This document shows, piece after piece, positions 38,663 to 47,493 of a stretch of 64,000 bases of DNA. Location: assembly GCF_024347475.1 (NCBI RefSeq), contig NZ_AP025487.1:1922001-1986000 (forward strand), given 5' to 3'. Within the stretch, counting starts at the first letter, position 1. Each line of letters begins with the position of its first letter. Source of the DNA: Vibrio fortis (lineage in GTDB: Bacteria > Pseudomonadota > Gammaproteobacteria > Enterobacterales > Vibrionaceae). A program made the position numbers and the translations under genes. Below the pieces are notes generated by a model. The model saw only the letters and a list, made by a program, of their open reading frames with translations, was not told the DNA's origin and did not search any database.

Positions 38663-38757
38663 GAATACCTCAACTAATCTAAGTCAGGTATTATAGTCAC
38701 CTTTGCTCAATTAGTTGAGCGATTTCACACTATTTTTGCCACTTTACAAGACGCAGT

Positions 38758-40500
38758 ATGTATACACTCCGCCCATATCAAGCCGACTCCGTAAAATCTG
38801 TTATCCATTACTTTCGTAAACACCAAACGCCTGCCGTTCTGGTGCTACCTACAGGGGCTGGTAAAAGCTTGGTTATTGCCGAATTAGCGCGCCTAGCCAA
38901 GGGGCGAGTTCTTGTAATGGCGCACGTGAAAGAGCTAGTTGAACAGAACCATGAAAAATACGAAGGCTATGGCCTAAAAGGCTCGATATTTTCCGCAGGA
39001 TTAGGTCGAAAAGAGACCGACCAACAAGTGGTATTTGCATCTGTACAGTCAGTGGTCCGTAATCTTGATGCCTTTTCAAATCAGTTTTCGCTGCTGGTTA
39101 TCGATGAGTGCCACCGAGTACCAGACGAGAAAAGCAGTAGCTATCAGAAAGTGATTGCTCACCTACGTGAAAATAATCCGGGTATTAAAGTGCTTGGTCT
39201 TACGGCAACACCTTATCGCTTGGGTATGGGGTGGATTTACCAATACCATACTCGCGGTCAAGTCCGTTCAGAGGAACCTAGATTCTTCCGCGACTGTATT
39301 TTTGAATTACCGATTCGCTATCTTCTCGACGAAGGCTTCTTAACCCCAGCCCGCATGATTGATGCTCCGGTATTAAGTTACGACTTCTCACAGTTAAAGC
39401 CTGCCAACACAGGCCGCTACAAAGAAGCTGAGCTCGATATGGTGATTGAACAATCAAAACGCGCGACGCCACAAATCGTTGAGCAGATCATTCACCTAGC
39501 GAAAGACAAGCAAGGCATCATGGTGTTTGCCGCAACTGTTCGTCACGCTCAAGAGATCCTTAGTTTGCTCCCTAAGGGCGAAGCGGCAATTGTGATTGGC
39601 GATACTCCAACCTTAGAGCGTGATCAGATCATCAACGACTTTAAGCGGCGCAAAACCAAGTACCTAGTAAACGTATCAGTACTGACCACTGGCTTTGATG
39701 CCCCACACGTGGACTTGATTGCAATTCTGCGTCCTACTGAGTCGATCAGCTTGTATCAACAAATTGTTGGTCGTGGTCTTCGTCTGTCTCCAGGTAAAGA
39801 CGAGTGTTTGGTATTGGACTATGCTGGCAACAGTTACGATCTGTACCAGCCCGAAGTTGGCGACCCAAAACCAGACTCTGACAGCGAAATCATCACCATT
39901 CCTTGCCCAGCTTGCGGTTTCAATAACAACTTTTGGGGCAAGCTCGATAGTAATGGTTTCTTGTTAGAGCACTTCGGTCGTAAATGCCAAGGTTATTTCA
40001 CCGATGAAGATACTGGCGAACGTGAACATTGTGGCTACCGATTCCGAGCAAAGTATTGTGGTGAATGTGGCGCCGACAACGACATAGCAGCGCGAATTTG
40101 TCATGAGTGCGACGCAACCTTAGTCGACCCAGACAAAAAGCTAAAAGATGCACTTAACCTTAAAGATGCCCTTGTATTTGAGTGTCTAGAAATGGATCTC
40201 AACGTGTTTAAAGATGATAAAGGTAAGTCTCAGCTCAAGGTGACGTATCGAGGTGAAAACCAAGCTCAAGTTCATGAGTTTTGGTCATTAACTACCAAAA
40301 AGCAAAAGCAGACCTTTAAAGATCAATTTGTTCGCCCTCATTTGGCCGACAGACACCGCCCTTTTGAGGAGGCATCGCCAACCAAAGTGGTCGCTCACCA
40401 ACATCGATTCAGGCCACCGCAATTCGTTATTGCACGTAAGGTCGGTCGTTTCTGGAAAATGCGTGACAAAATCTTTGATGATGAACTTCAAGATCGTTAG
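38758..40500 (+). CDS. radD: RadD (YejH) superfamily 2 DNA repair ATPase
   Basis: The 580-residue protein has LRPYQAD at the N-terminus, Walker A PTGAGKS (31-37), DECH box (VIDECHR), GLTATPYRLGMGWIYQ, and helicase C motifs (TTGFDAPHVD, QQIVGRGLRLS). A cysteine cluster (CPACGF, CGECGAD, CHECD) fits a zinc finger. It matches E. coli RadD along its length; RadD helps resolve recombination intermediates and double-strand breaks. The rsuA/radD divergence is conserved from enterics. Confidence 0.95.
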   Translation: MYTLRPYQADSVKSVIHYFRKHQTPAVLVLPTGAGKSLVIAELARLAKGRVLVMAHVKELVEQNHEKYEGYGLKGSIFSAGLGRKETDQQVVFASVQSVVRNLDAFSNQFSLLVIDECHRVPDEKSSSYQKVIAHLRENNPGIKVLGLTATPYRLGMGWIYQYHTRGQVRSEEPRFFRDCIFELPIRYLLDEGFLTPARMIDAPVLSYDFSQLKPANTGRYKEAELDMVIEQSKRATPQIVEQIIHLAKDKQGIMVFAATVRHAQEILSLLPKGEAAIVIGDTPTLERDQIINDFKRRKTKYLVNVSVLTTGFDAPHVDLIAILRPTESISLYQQIVGRGLRLSPGKDECLVLDYAGNSYDLYQPEVGDPKPDSDSEIITIPCPACGFNNNFWGKLDSNGFLLEHFGRKCQGYFTDEDTGEREHCGYRFRAKYCGECGADNDIAARICHECDATLVDPDKKLKDALNLKDALVFECLEMDLNVFKDDKGKSQLKVTYRGENQAQVHEFWSLTTKKQKQTFKDQFVRPHLADRHRPFEEASPTKVVAHQHRFRPPQFVIARKVGRFWKMRDKIFDDELQDR

Positions 40501-40631
40501 CCCTAATTCACCGTTCTTGTGTCACTAAACCCACAACAAAGGCTGCTAAAGTCTCATTGTGGGTACGATTCACTTTCTGTTCATCTTCACTTTTTTATAC
40601 TACTTACTATCAACATTACCTAGGATTCGCT

Positions 40632-41045
40632 ATGTTTAGTAAAGCAATGATTTCTTTGATGTCTTTAAGCTTTGGCTTAGTGGTTTCCGGCTCTGTATGG
40701 GCGGACTCACACCCTAACGGGCACGACCTCGTTCAAGACGTTCATAAGGAAGGCACGCGCATCGAGTTCGAAGAAGACCAAGATGAAGTTTATGAAGCCG
40801 TTAGAGAAGGCTACATTCGCCCGTTTTCTGAGATGTACGCGGCGGTAGAAAATGACCTGCACGGTCGCATCATCAAAGTCGAACTTGAAGAAGACGACGA
40901 TATCTGGGTTTACGAGCTCAAAATTAACCACAAGAACAACATCATCAAGGTCGAATACAACGCGGAAACGTTAGAGATGCTGATGATAAAAGGGCGAAAC
41001 TTCAAAGAAGCGATTAAAACTGACACTGAATCATCGCCACAATAA
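40632..41045 (+). CDS. PepSY domain periplasmic protein
   Basis: The ATG at 40632 gives 137 residues; the longer frame upstream is not supported. A signal peptide (MFSKAMISLMSLSFGLVVSGSVWA) is followed by a PepSY-like domain ending IIKVEYNAETLEML. Very acidic. It lies 58 bases upstream of a PhoPQ-like two-component pair, in an arrangement common for sensors of metals or cationic peptides, and could modulate the sensor. Confidence 0.8.
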   Translation: MFSKAMISLMSLSFGLVVSGSVWADSHPNGHDLVQDVHKEGTRIEFEEDQDEVYEAVREGYIRPFSEMYAAVENDLHGRIIKVELEEDDDIWVYELKINHKNNIIKVEYNAETLEMLMIKGRNFKEAIKTDTESSPQ

Positions 41046-41103
41046 AAATATTGTCCGCTGCGAAAAACAAAAAACGAATAACAACAAATAAGAAGAGCCA
41101 ATC

Positions 41104-41763
41104 ATGAAAATTCTCGTCATTGAAGATGAACCGCGTTTAGGCGAACAAATTATTGAAACTCTCGAAGGCGCCGACTGGGTTCCTGAACTGTCGCAAGATG
41201 GTATCGATGCACTTTATCGTGCAACTTCAGAAGAGTGGGATGCAATTGTTCTCGATCTTGGCTTACCAAAACTCGATGGCTTAACGGTACTAAAAGGCAT
41301 TCGAGACGAGAATATCAATACGCCAGTGATCATTCTTAGTGCGCGCGATACCTTAACTCAACGTGTAGAAGGCTTAAACGCAGGTGCCGATGACTACCTG
41401 ACTAAGCCCTTTGAAATGGTTGAGTTGATTGCTCGTATCCGTGCACAACTGCGTCGAGCATCTGGTTCTGCATCGCCAATTCAACAAATCGGTGATTTAA
41501 GCCTAGATACTCGCAGCTCGAAGGTACTTTGGCAGGGTCAGGCGGTTAGCTTAACGGCGCTTGAGTACAAAGTCGTTGCCTACTTTATGCACAACAAAGA
41601 CAAGGTTATATCGCGCACTGAGCTCGTTGAACACATTTATAAGCAAGACTTCGACCGCGATTCAAACACCGTTGAAGTTTTCATTGGCCGCATCCGCAAA
41701 AAGATCGCCCCGAAGATCATTAAAACTGTGCGTGGTTTAGGCTATCAGTTGAACGCCGACTGA
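41104..41763 (+). CDS. OmpR/PhoB-family response regulator (PhoP-like)
   Basis: 219 residues: a receiver with E8/D9, phospho-acceptor D51 (IVLDLGLPKLDG), Ser (IILSARD) and the LTKP lysine, then a winged-helix domain ending TVEVFIGRIRKKI...TVRGLGYQL. The ribosome site is AGAAGAG. It is likely cotranscribed with the PepSY gene and kinase. It resembles the PhoP/CarR(VprA) group, whose members regulate lipid A and cell-envelope modification; the regulon here is unknown. Confidence 0.92.
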   Translation: MKILVIEDEPRLGEQIIETLEGADWVPELSQDGIDALYRATSEEWDAIVLDLGLPKLDGLTVLKGIRDENINTPVIILSARDTLTQRVEGLNAGADDYLTKPFEMVELIARIRAQLRRASGSASPIQQIGDLSLDTRSSKVLWQGQAVSLTALEYKVVAYFMHNKDKVISRTELVEHIYKQDFDRDSNTVEVFIGRIRKKIAPKIIKTVRGLGYQLNAD

Positions 41764-41822
41764 TCTCTTTTTCTCTGTGAATGGCTCATTTTGACCCTAG
41801 ATAAAAGTGAGCCAAAATAGCG

Positions 41823-43169
41823 ATGATTCTAAATAAAAAGTCCCTCAAGAAAATCAGTCTAAAAAGCCGCTTGCTCCTTGCTGCGGCTTTTTGGTTAGGT
41901 GCGATGATACTTGCCGCAGGTATCGGTATCCCAAAACTGGTCAATGATTATCTGGTTGATGATTTAAAGCAGCAGCTCAGTCTCACCATGGATGAGCTTA
42001 CAGCTAACATCGAAACTAATAGTGCTGGCCTGCTTGTCATGGCCGAACGCTTATCGGACCCGCGATACAACCAACCCTACAGTGGTGTTTATTGGCGCGC
42101 GGCGACTCAAGAACAGGTAATTCGTTCCCGCTCATTGTGGGATAAGGACATGGATATCAAGCGCTCGCCGATCCATACCTCGATTAAAGGTCCAGACAAA
42201 GAAAAACTCATTTATATTGAACAAGAAATCTATCTACCCGAATTTAGTGACCCTGTCACTATAACTATCGGTGTCGATGAAGATCCGCTTGAATCCACCT
42301 TGCACGACCTAACTGGACAAGTATGGATTATCTTAATGCTTCTATTTGTGGGCGTGCTGCTACTCATCGGGATTCAAGTCAGTTGGTCACTGTTACCGCT
42401 GAACAAGATGCAGCGAGAGTTAGTCATGCTACGTAAAGGCGAACAGCAAGGGCTAAGCGACACTTACCCAAAAGAAGTCTCACCATTGGTGTCTGATTTG
42501 AATGCCCTACTCTTTCACTATCAAGAGTTACTAGAGCGCGCCAGAAACCATGCCGGCAATTTATCGCACGCATTAAAAACACCGCTTTCGGTGCTCAAAA
42601 ATGAAGTGCACTCTGTCCCGAAAGAGAACCAACACTTACTACAGCAACCGATTGACCAGATCCAAAGCCAGATTGATTATCACTTGGGTCGGGCTCGTAT
42701 GGCGGGCGCAATGAACATCCTATCGGTAAAGTCATCGCCTTGTGAACGCGTAGAAGCTATCTCGATGGCCTTTGATAAAGTCTATGCAGCCAATGAAGTG
42801 ACCATGATCAACGAGTTGGATTCAGAGATTGAGGTAGCCGTAGAGAAGACCGATCTTGATGAGATGGTCGGTAACCTTTTGGAAAATAGCTACAAATGGG
42901 CTGCCAGCATTATTCGCGTGCACTCCAATGAGCTCAGCGAAGGTCAAATTGAACTGATTATTGAAGATGATGGACCGGGTATCCCGGAAGAGAAAATGAG
43001 CCAAGCGGTTAAGCGTGGCGTACGCTTGGATGAAACAACCCCGGGAACAGGTTTAGGGCTCAATATCGTAAATGAAATGGCACACAGTTACCGCGGCCAA
43101 CTCAATTTAGAAAAAAGCTCCATGGGCGGTTTAAAAGCCACTCTTATTCTTCAGCTTTCTCAAAAATAG
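41823..43169 (+). CDS. Membrane sensor histidine kinase (PhoQ/CarS-like)
   Basis: 448 residues: TM1 (LLLAAAFWLGAMILAAGIGI), a periplasmic domain of about 120 residues, TM2 (VWIILMLLFVGVLLLIGI), a HAMP-like linker, an H-box with H249 (NLSHALKTPLSVLKNE), N-box (NLLENSYKWA), G1 (EDDGPGIP) and G2 (GTGLGLNIV). The H-box resembles PhoQ. A hairpin (GGCTCA/TGAGCC) lies in the 59-base gap after the regulator. Confidence 0.92.
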   Translation: MILNKKSLKKISLKSRLLLAAAFWLGAMILAAGIGIPKLVNDYLVDDLKQQLSLTMDELTANIETNSAGLLVMAERLSDPRYNQPYSGVYWRAATQEQVIRSRSLWDKDMDIKRSPIHTSIKGPDKEKLIYIEQEIYLPEFSDPVTITIGVDEDPLESTLHDLTGQVWIILMLLFVGVLLLIGIQVSWSLLPLNKMQRELVMLRKGEQQGLSDTYPKEVSPLVSDLNALLFHYQELLERARNHAGNLSHALKTPLSVLKNEVHSVPKENQHLLQQPIDQIQSQIDYHLGRARMAGAMNILSVKSSPCERVEAISMAFDKVYAANEVTMINELDSEIEVAVEKTDLDEMVGNLLENSYKWAASIIRVHSNELSEGQIELIIEDDGPGIPEEKMSQAVKRGVRLDETTPGTGLGLNIVNEMAHSYRGQLNLEKSSMGGLKATLILQLSQK

Positions 43170-43201
43170 ATGCTTAGAGCTTGATAGTAAGCAAATCTGA
43201 T

Positions 43202-43228
43202 AAGCATACCAAGCGCATTGGTATGCTT
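43202..43228. terminator. Hairpin between convergent kinase and DedA genes
   Basis: Perfect 11-bp arms AAGCATACCAA/TTGGTATGCTT with a short loop. T-runs are weak, so termination is likely but not certain. Confidence 0.6.
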
Positions 43229-43273
43229 ATTGCGGTTTAATCGAATATCTGATCGATGCGAGCTAACAAGGCG

Positions 43274-44530
43274 TTACCCACCAATCACCAAGATATTGCC
43301 ATCAGTAAAGTAATCATGATCATCGTTTAGAACCTCGGCTCTCGCTAAGGGCTGTTGTTCTATCGATACCTGAGGAAGGTTTTGTCTCACCTGTAATTCT
43401 AAGCGGTCACGCTCTGCGTCAACGTTTGGGTCAATGTTATGCAAAATCGTCACAATGCCGGAGTATGGCGTTAGCTTTAAGCCGTTGTCATAACTAATCG
43501 CACCAAGCCATTTCATCTGTTGAGTCTCTGGATCCAAACCTGCTCGCCACCAACGAATGTGACTGCGTTTCATCAAATTGCCTGGTAGCTGAAATGCCAT
43601 ATCTTGTGGTTCACCTCGCCAATACAGGTCGGAAACGGGTGGCGTATTTTCTTTTAGCAGTGTTAGATAACCAACCCATTCGATCTCGTTGCGAGAGAAG
43701 GTTTGATTTTCGATCCAGCCAAGCTCGCCCATCAGTTCTCGTGGGCTCTCACCGATATACACAACGTTGATTGCTTGTGCATCATAGAAAGAAGACTTCC
43801 CCGGAAACGCCTTATATGTAACCGTGTCTAAATGTATCGCCTGCTCCGCCAACTCTGAAGGTTGAGTATCAAAATCATCTGCCTTCCAGAAGAAATGAGC
43901 ATAGTTAGCGTAAAGCACCCAAGCCACCAACATTGCGCTCGACTTAAGCATGACTTTACGCCACTTAAGGCGGCGCGCAATAATAGCAAACACACCAACG
44001 ACAAATAGACCAATGAGCAAGCTTTGGTGCTCAGAGATAAAGGTTTGAACCCCTTGCAGCATAGGAAAATGTTCTAGGCCGTGAGCCAGTAGCGCCCCCC
44101 AAAAGATAAACTGACCACCACCCATTATCAAACCAATGGTCGCCAACAATGAAAACTTATGCCATGACACCTTATGCGAGCCAGCAATAACAGGTACTAC
44201 CCAAGCAATAGGACCAAGTAAGCGTGCGAACAGAATAATGTAAGTTCCTTTTCTGGCAATAAGGTATCGACAACGTGCTATCAGTCGTCTTGTTTTCGGG
44301 CGATAAGCCATCAGATTTCTCTGCGCCTTAAAACCCCATTTCGAACCGATAAAGTAGCTAAGTTGATCGCCGATAAAGCCGCCCAACATTACCCATATCA
44401 AGGCCGACCACGCACCCGAATAAGCTTGATAACCAGCAGCAATGAAAAACGGCTCCCCTGGAACAAAAAGGTTGGGGCCGATCAGCGCATCACCCAATGC
44501 GCCTAAAAACAGTCCTAATCCCTCAAACAT
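43274..44530 (-). CDS. DedA-family (VTT) membrane protein fused to an LssY C-terminal domain
   Basis: 418 residues. The N-terminal half is a DedA domain: LFVPGEPFFIAAGYQAYSG, FIGDQLSYFIGSKWG, and FARLLGPIAWVVPVIAGSHKVSW (in parts), with further helices to about 215. The C-terminal about 200 residues match LssY_C (VVYIGESPRELMGELGW, HIRWWRAG). DedA proteins act in lipid-carrier recycling or membrane homeostasis. It is 16 bases downstream of a glycosyltransferase gene on the same strand, suggesting an envelope glycan or lipid role. Confidence 0.88.
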   Translation of the reverse strand: MFEGLGLFLGALGDALIGPNLFVPGEPFFIAAGYQAYSGAWSALIWVMLGGFIGDQLSYFIGSKWGFKAQRNLMAYRPKTRRLIARCRYLIARKGTYIILFARLLGPIAWVVPVIAGSHKVSWHKFSLLATIGLIMGGGQFIFWGALLAHGLEHFPMLQGVQTFISEHQSLLIGLFVVGVFAIIARRLKWRKVMLKSSAMLVAWVLYANYAHFFWKADDFDTQPSELAEQAIHLDTVTYKAFPGKSSFYDAQAINVVYIGESPRELMGELGWIENQTFSRNEIEWVGYLTLLKENTPPVSDLYWRGEPQDMAFQLPGNLMKRSHIRWWRAGLDPETQQMKWLGAISYDNGLKLTPYSGIVTILHNIDPNVDAERDRLELQVRQNLPQVSIEQQPLARAEVLNDDHDYFTDGNILVIGG

Positions 44531-44546
44531 AGCGATACCTTTCTAA

Positions 44547-45275
44547 TTACTGCTCTCTGTAGTGGCCGAACTGGTAGTTCATTTCGTTATTACGCATTTC
44601 ACCTTTGAAGAATCGACGCACGTTTGCCTTAAGGTAAGTCATGCCGGTTTCCACAACACCATCTTGATCTAAACGTCTTGGATCAAAACCAAATGTCATA
44701 TTTAGGAAGCGGAAGCGCCATGTTTTACTGGCTCTTTTCACGTAGTCGCAGTCTTCGCACAGCACGATCTCTTCGTCGAAGCCACCAACCTCTTGATGAA
44801 CACGCTTAGTTGAGAAGATACAAGCGCCAATTGCCGTCGGGAAAAAGAACTGGGTTACGAATAAACCAATATTAAATAAGCCATATCCAAACTTATGTAC
44901 CAAAGGTAAACCTTTAGAACTCATGTAAACGCCGGCCACTTCAAGCTTACGCTCATCCAGCTCGTATAGAGCTTTCGCTAGGAAGTTTCTTGGTAGTGCG
45001 ACATCGGCATCTAAGAAAAGAATCCGGTTGTATTTCGCAAGCGATGCGCCTGTATTACGGCCTAAGCTCACACCTCGCTCTTGCATATGATGAACAGTAA
45101 GCGCCGGTAACGCGCTCTCATACGCTTGTGCTACCTCTCGGGTTTTGTCTTCGCTGTTAGAGTCAACAACGATAACTTCAAACTCTTGGTGTGTCTGAAC
45201 ACTCAGTTCTTCCATTAGACGCCCAATGCGCTTCTCTTCGTTTAACGTGATAACCACAATGCTGATCGGTTCCAT
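44547..45275 (-). CDS. Family 2 glycosyltransferase
   Basis: The ATG at 45275, after AGGTGG, gives 242 residues. The GT-A fold start (ISIVVITLNEEKRIGRLMEEL), the SNSEDKT loop, the DXD motif in ILFLDADVALP and GGFDEEIVLCEDCDYVKR are present. A hydrophobic patch (LFNIGLFVTQFFFPTA) could be a membrane contact. First gene of an operon with the DedA-LssY gene. The acceptor is unknown. Confidence 0.9.
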   Translation of the reverse strand: MEPISIVVITLNEEKRIGRLMEELSVQTHQEFEVIVVDSNSEDKTREVAQAYESALPALTVHHMQERGVSLGRNTGASLAKYNRILFLDADVALPRNFLAKALYELDERKLEVAGVYMSSKGLPLVHKFGYGLFNIGLFVTQFFFPTAIGACIFSTKRVHQEVGGFDEEIVLCEDCDYVKRASKTWRFRFLNMTFGFDPRRLDQDGVVETGMTYLKANVRRFFKGEMRNNEMNYQFGHYREQ

Positions 45276-45513
45276 AAATCCACCTGTTACGTTCTGCTGT
45301 TTAAGTTGCAATAAGATTAACTAGATACGCCTTAACCAATCCTTAGTTTGGCATTCATATTCCGTTCATTAACGTGATGATTTGATGAAGGTTAAAATGG
45401 ATTTGGTGACACTGTGGAAAACAGATAAAATTGCAGAAATGAGCACTTCCGGTGGTTTTCTCTACAAACGCACTAATTTGCTCGTTTATTTTATTTCCAA
45501 GTGAGGTTCTGAC

Positions 45514-45542
45514 TTGCTCAATCTAGAATAGAGTGTTAGTAT
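45514..45542 (+). promoter_or_regulatory. Predicted rplY promoter
   Basis: TTGCTC (45514-45519), 17-base spacer, TAGTAT (45537-45542), then a GC-rich discriminator CCGCGC typical of stringently controlled ribosomal promoters. It lies about 100 bases upstream of the start codon. Confidence 0.55.
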
Positions 45543-45550
45543 CCGCGCTC

Positions 45551-45612
45551 GCTCAAACATGAACTTGTTTATTTTGAGCATTACCACACACTCAAGGTCG
45601 CATTGAGGTGTG
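45551..45612 (+). promoter_or_regulatory. Structured leader before rplY (possible L25 autoregulatory leader)
   Basis: Two consecutive hairpins: GCTCAAA...TTTGAGC (45551-45579) and CACACTCAA/TTGAGGTGTG (45587-45612), between promoter and ribosome site. Ribosomal protein leaders upstream of L25 genes are described in Gammaproteobacteria; membership here is inferred from position and structure only. Confidence 0.45.
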
Positions 45613-45644
45613 AACTTAATTTTTACTAATTTGAGAGTAAAACT

Positions 45645-45923
45645 ATGAAATTCGAAGCAGTAGTACGTACTGAACTAGGTAAAGGTGCGAGCCGCCGCCT
45701 ACGTCACGCTGGTCAATTCCCAGCAGTTGTTTACGGTGGTGAAGCAGCGCCAGTTTCTATCGCGCTAGTACACGACGACGTGATCAACCAAATGGACAAG
45801 CCTGAATTCTACGAAGCAATCACTCTAGTGATCGACGGCGCAGAAGTTAAGGTTAAGCCACAAGACGTTCAACGTCACGCGTTCAAGCCAAAAGTTGAGC
45901 ACATGGACTTCATCCGCATCTAA
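45645..45923 (+). CDS. rplY: 50S ribosomal protein L25
   Basis: 92 residues, short single-domain L25 ([46 protein letters not shown]), which binds 5S rRNA. Codon use is strongly biased as expected for a highly expressed gene. In E. coli rplY directly follows radD; here about 5.1 kb lies between. Confidence 0.97.
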   Translation: MKFEAVVRTELGKGASRRLRHAGQFPAVVYGGEAAPVSIALVHDDVINQMDKPEFYEAITLVIDGAEVKVKPQDVQRHAFKPKVEHMDFIRI

Positions 45924-46008
45924 TTCCCTACCAAGGAATTAGTTGGATAAATCCAACCTTTTGCATAAAAGATAAATCGACCTTACCAATCGATAAATCT
46001 AAAAATTC

Positions 46009-46045
46009 GAAACCCCGATGCTACCAACATCGGGGTTTCACCGTT
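46009..46045 (+). terminator. Terminator after rplY
   Basis: The 12-bp stem GAAACCCCGATG/CATCGGGGTTTC is followed by ACCGTTTTT. Confidence 0.85.
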
Positions 46046-46137
46046 TTTGAGCCCTCAAAAACGTCGTAAATCTCGCGTATTTAGTTAGTTTCCCAACCTT
46101 CATACCCACTGCAAACATTCGTACACATAAAGAAATA

Positions 46138-46251
46138 GTGGACGCTAGAATTCAATTTCGTGTTGATGAAGAAATGAAGCGAATAGTTCAATAAATGGCA
46201 GAAAGCCAAGTCAGAACACTAAGTGATGTGCAACACCACCACCCTACCTAA
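46138..46251 (+). pseudogene. Broken RelB/DinJ-family antitoxin gene remnant
   Basis: From GTG at 46138 the frame reads VDARIQFRVDEEMKRIVQ, a stop (TAA at 46192), then MAESQVRTLSDVQ before losing similarity. Vibrio cassette-borne RelB/DinJ antitoxins start with nearly this sequence (RIQFRVDEE...AESQGRTLSD), from memory. The stop sits where a glutamine is expected (CAA to TAA), and the remaining about 60 residues and any toxin are missing. It adjoins a truncated attC site. Confidence 0.6.
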
Positions 46252-46259
46252 ATTATTGT

Positions 46260-46331
46260 GACGTAGACACTAAAACTGAATCAAACTGTGCATACTGAGC
46301 GTTGGGAGCCCCCTTAAACGCTTGTATGTGC
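46260..46331 (-). other. Truncated attC site (C) downstream of the 46367 cassette gene
   Basis: On the minus strand it reads GCACATACAAGCGTTTAAG, then CCCAACGC and CAGTTTTAGTGTCTACG: the left arm and centre of a Vibrio-type attC. The right arm with CGTTAT is missing and the antitoxin relic follows. Confidence 0.5.
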
Positions 46332-46366
46332 GTACTCTAAGCAATTGTTGAGACATTTTTTGAGCT

Positions 46367-46705
46367 TTACTCCATATCAACTGGTTCCGGATGCACTGGC
46401 ATCTTTACAGGTACTTTAAAGTTGAGAACTGCCGAATGACCCGATGAGCTAGAACTATTCCCTTTGACATTGCCATTGATTACTGCAGCAACAACATTCA
46501 ATTTAGCTTCACTACCAGCGTTTTCAACAACATTAACTGAAACTTCAAAATCAATAGATTGAAAGCTAGTTAACCCTGTTTCTATGACTGACAGGTTTTC
46601 ATTTGTATAAGGAACAATTTCACCAAACTCAACTTCAGTTTGAGCATCGTGAACACCACCCATAATGTCTTTCAGTGTTTCGCTAATAAATGTTCTGAGT
46701 TCCAT
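46367..46705 (-). CDS. Integron cassette gene, small protein of unknown function
   Basis: The ATG at 46705, after GGAGG, gives 112 residues. Soluble, beginning MELRTFISETLKDIMGGVHDAQ and ending in a Ser-rich stretch and LNFKVPVKMPVHPEP. The pattern (N-terminal helix, IDFEVSVNV strand, FKVPVKMP end) recalls the small trypsin-co-occurring domain family; this is tentative. It lies between attC sites A and C, as a cassette gene should. Confidence 0.7.
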   Translation of the reverse strand: MELRTFISETLKDIMGGVHDAQTEVEFGEIVPYTNENLSVIETGLTSFQSIDFEVSVNVVENAGSEAKLNVVAAVINGNVKGNSSSSSGHSAVLNFKVPVKMPVHPEPVDME

Positions 46706-46719
46706 ATTTCCTCCAAGCA

Positions 46720-46841
46720 CATAACGCCAAATAAAGCGGTGAGGCACGCAATATCGATGCTTCCGCATACCACCTTAATCACTAAAACCAACGCATAGCA
46801 AAAATGTCACGCGTGCCAAATCACTCTTAAACAATCTGTTA
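46720..46841 (-). other. attC recombination site A
   Basis: On the minus strand it starts AATAACAGATTG, continues GCACGCGTGACATTTTTG, GTTGGTTTTAGTGATTAAGG, GCGTGCCTCACC and ends GGCGTTATG. This is the layout of Vibrio chromosomal-integron attC sites, with complementary ATAAC/GTTAT ends. It fills the whole space between two same-strand genes and shares a CCACCTTAATC...CCAACG core with site B. Confidence 0.75.
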
Positions 46842-47471
46842 TTAAGATTTTTCCTCTGTTGCCCTTTCATAATCATTGAGTGCTTTATTGACGTGATATA
46901 CAGAAATCAGAGCACCACCATCATTAATCATACAAAAACCCAAAGGTAAGATGATAGCACCAGTAAGAAGAAGACTTAATTCAAATCCATACGCAATGGA
47001 ATTAATCGCTAGTAAGAATGTTACAAACCCAAAGCCAGCAATGAGTAATCCAAACACTAAGTTGTAAAGTGCGACGACCTTATCTAGGGTACTTAGTCTG
47101 ATCCGGTATGACAGGAGTTGTACGCCAGAAATATCTGGTAAAAGTTTAACTGTTTTTAGAACATGCCTGAAGGAAACCGACGCCCCAACTCTCTCATCAA
47201 GTACATAGACCGCTTTTAACATTGGTAGACTAATACGGACACCGTGAATACTTTTAAAACACTCAATATCTAACTCACTTTTCAAATGAGCCTTTAGTTC
47301 TTCCGAAACATTCGGTTCTTGCATAGCAGATAAAATTTGAGCCTTTCTATTTTTGCGAAGTAAAAAGTAGTATTCGGTTATTTTAGGGGTATTTACAGCA
47401 ATAGTTACGATTACGACAACAATAGCAATCCAATAATCACCAGTTTTCAACAACTCTATAAATAAGTCCAT
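46842..47471 (-). CDS. Integron cassette gene, predicted membrane protein
   Basis: 209 residues with an N-terminal helix (YWIAIVVVIVTIAVN) and two C-terminal helices around VFGLLIAGFGFVTFLLAI and LSLLLTGAIILPLGFCMI, separated by a charged cytosolic region (about 35-135). Function unknown. Stop codon abuts attC site A, and attC B lies just upstream, marking one cassette. Confidence 0.75.
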   Translation of the reverse strand: MDLFIELLKTGDYWIAIVVVIVTIAVNTPKITEYYFLLRKNRKAQILSAMQEPNVSEELKAHLKSELDIECFKSIHGVRISLPMLKAVYVLDERVGASVSFRHVLKTVKLLPDISGVQLLSYRIRLSTLDKVVALYNLVFGLLIAGFGFVTFLLAINSIAYGFELSLLLTGAIILPLGFCMINDGGALISVYHVNKALNDYERATEEKS

Positions 47472-47493
47472 TTATCGCGAATATCTCCTAATT

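Noticed and set aside
40528..40565. Inverted repeat ACCCACAA/TTGTGGGT after radD as a terminator
   Set aside because: The loop is about 21 bases and no T-run follows.
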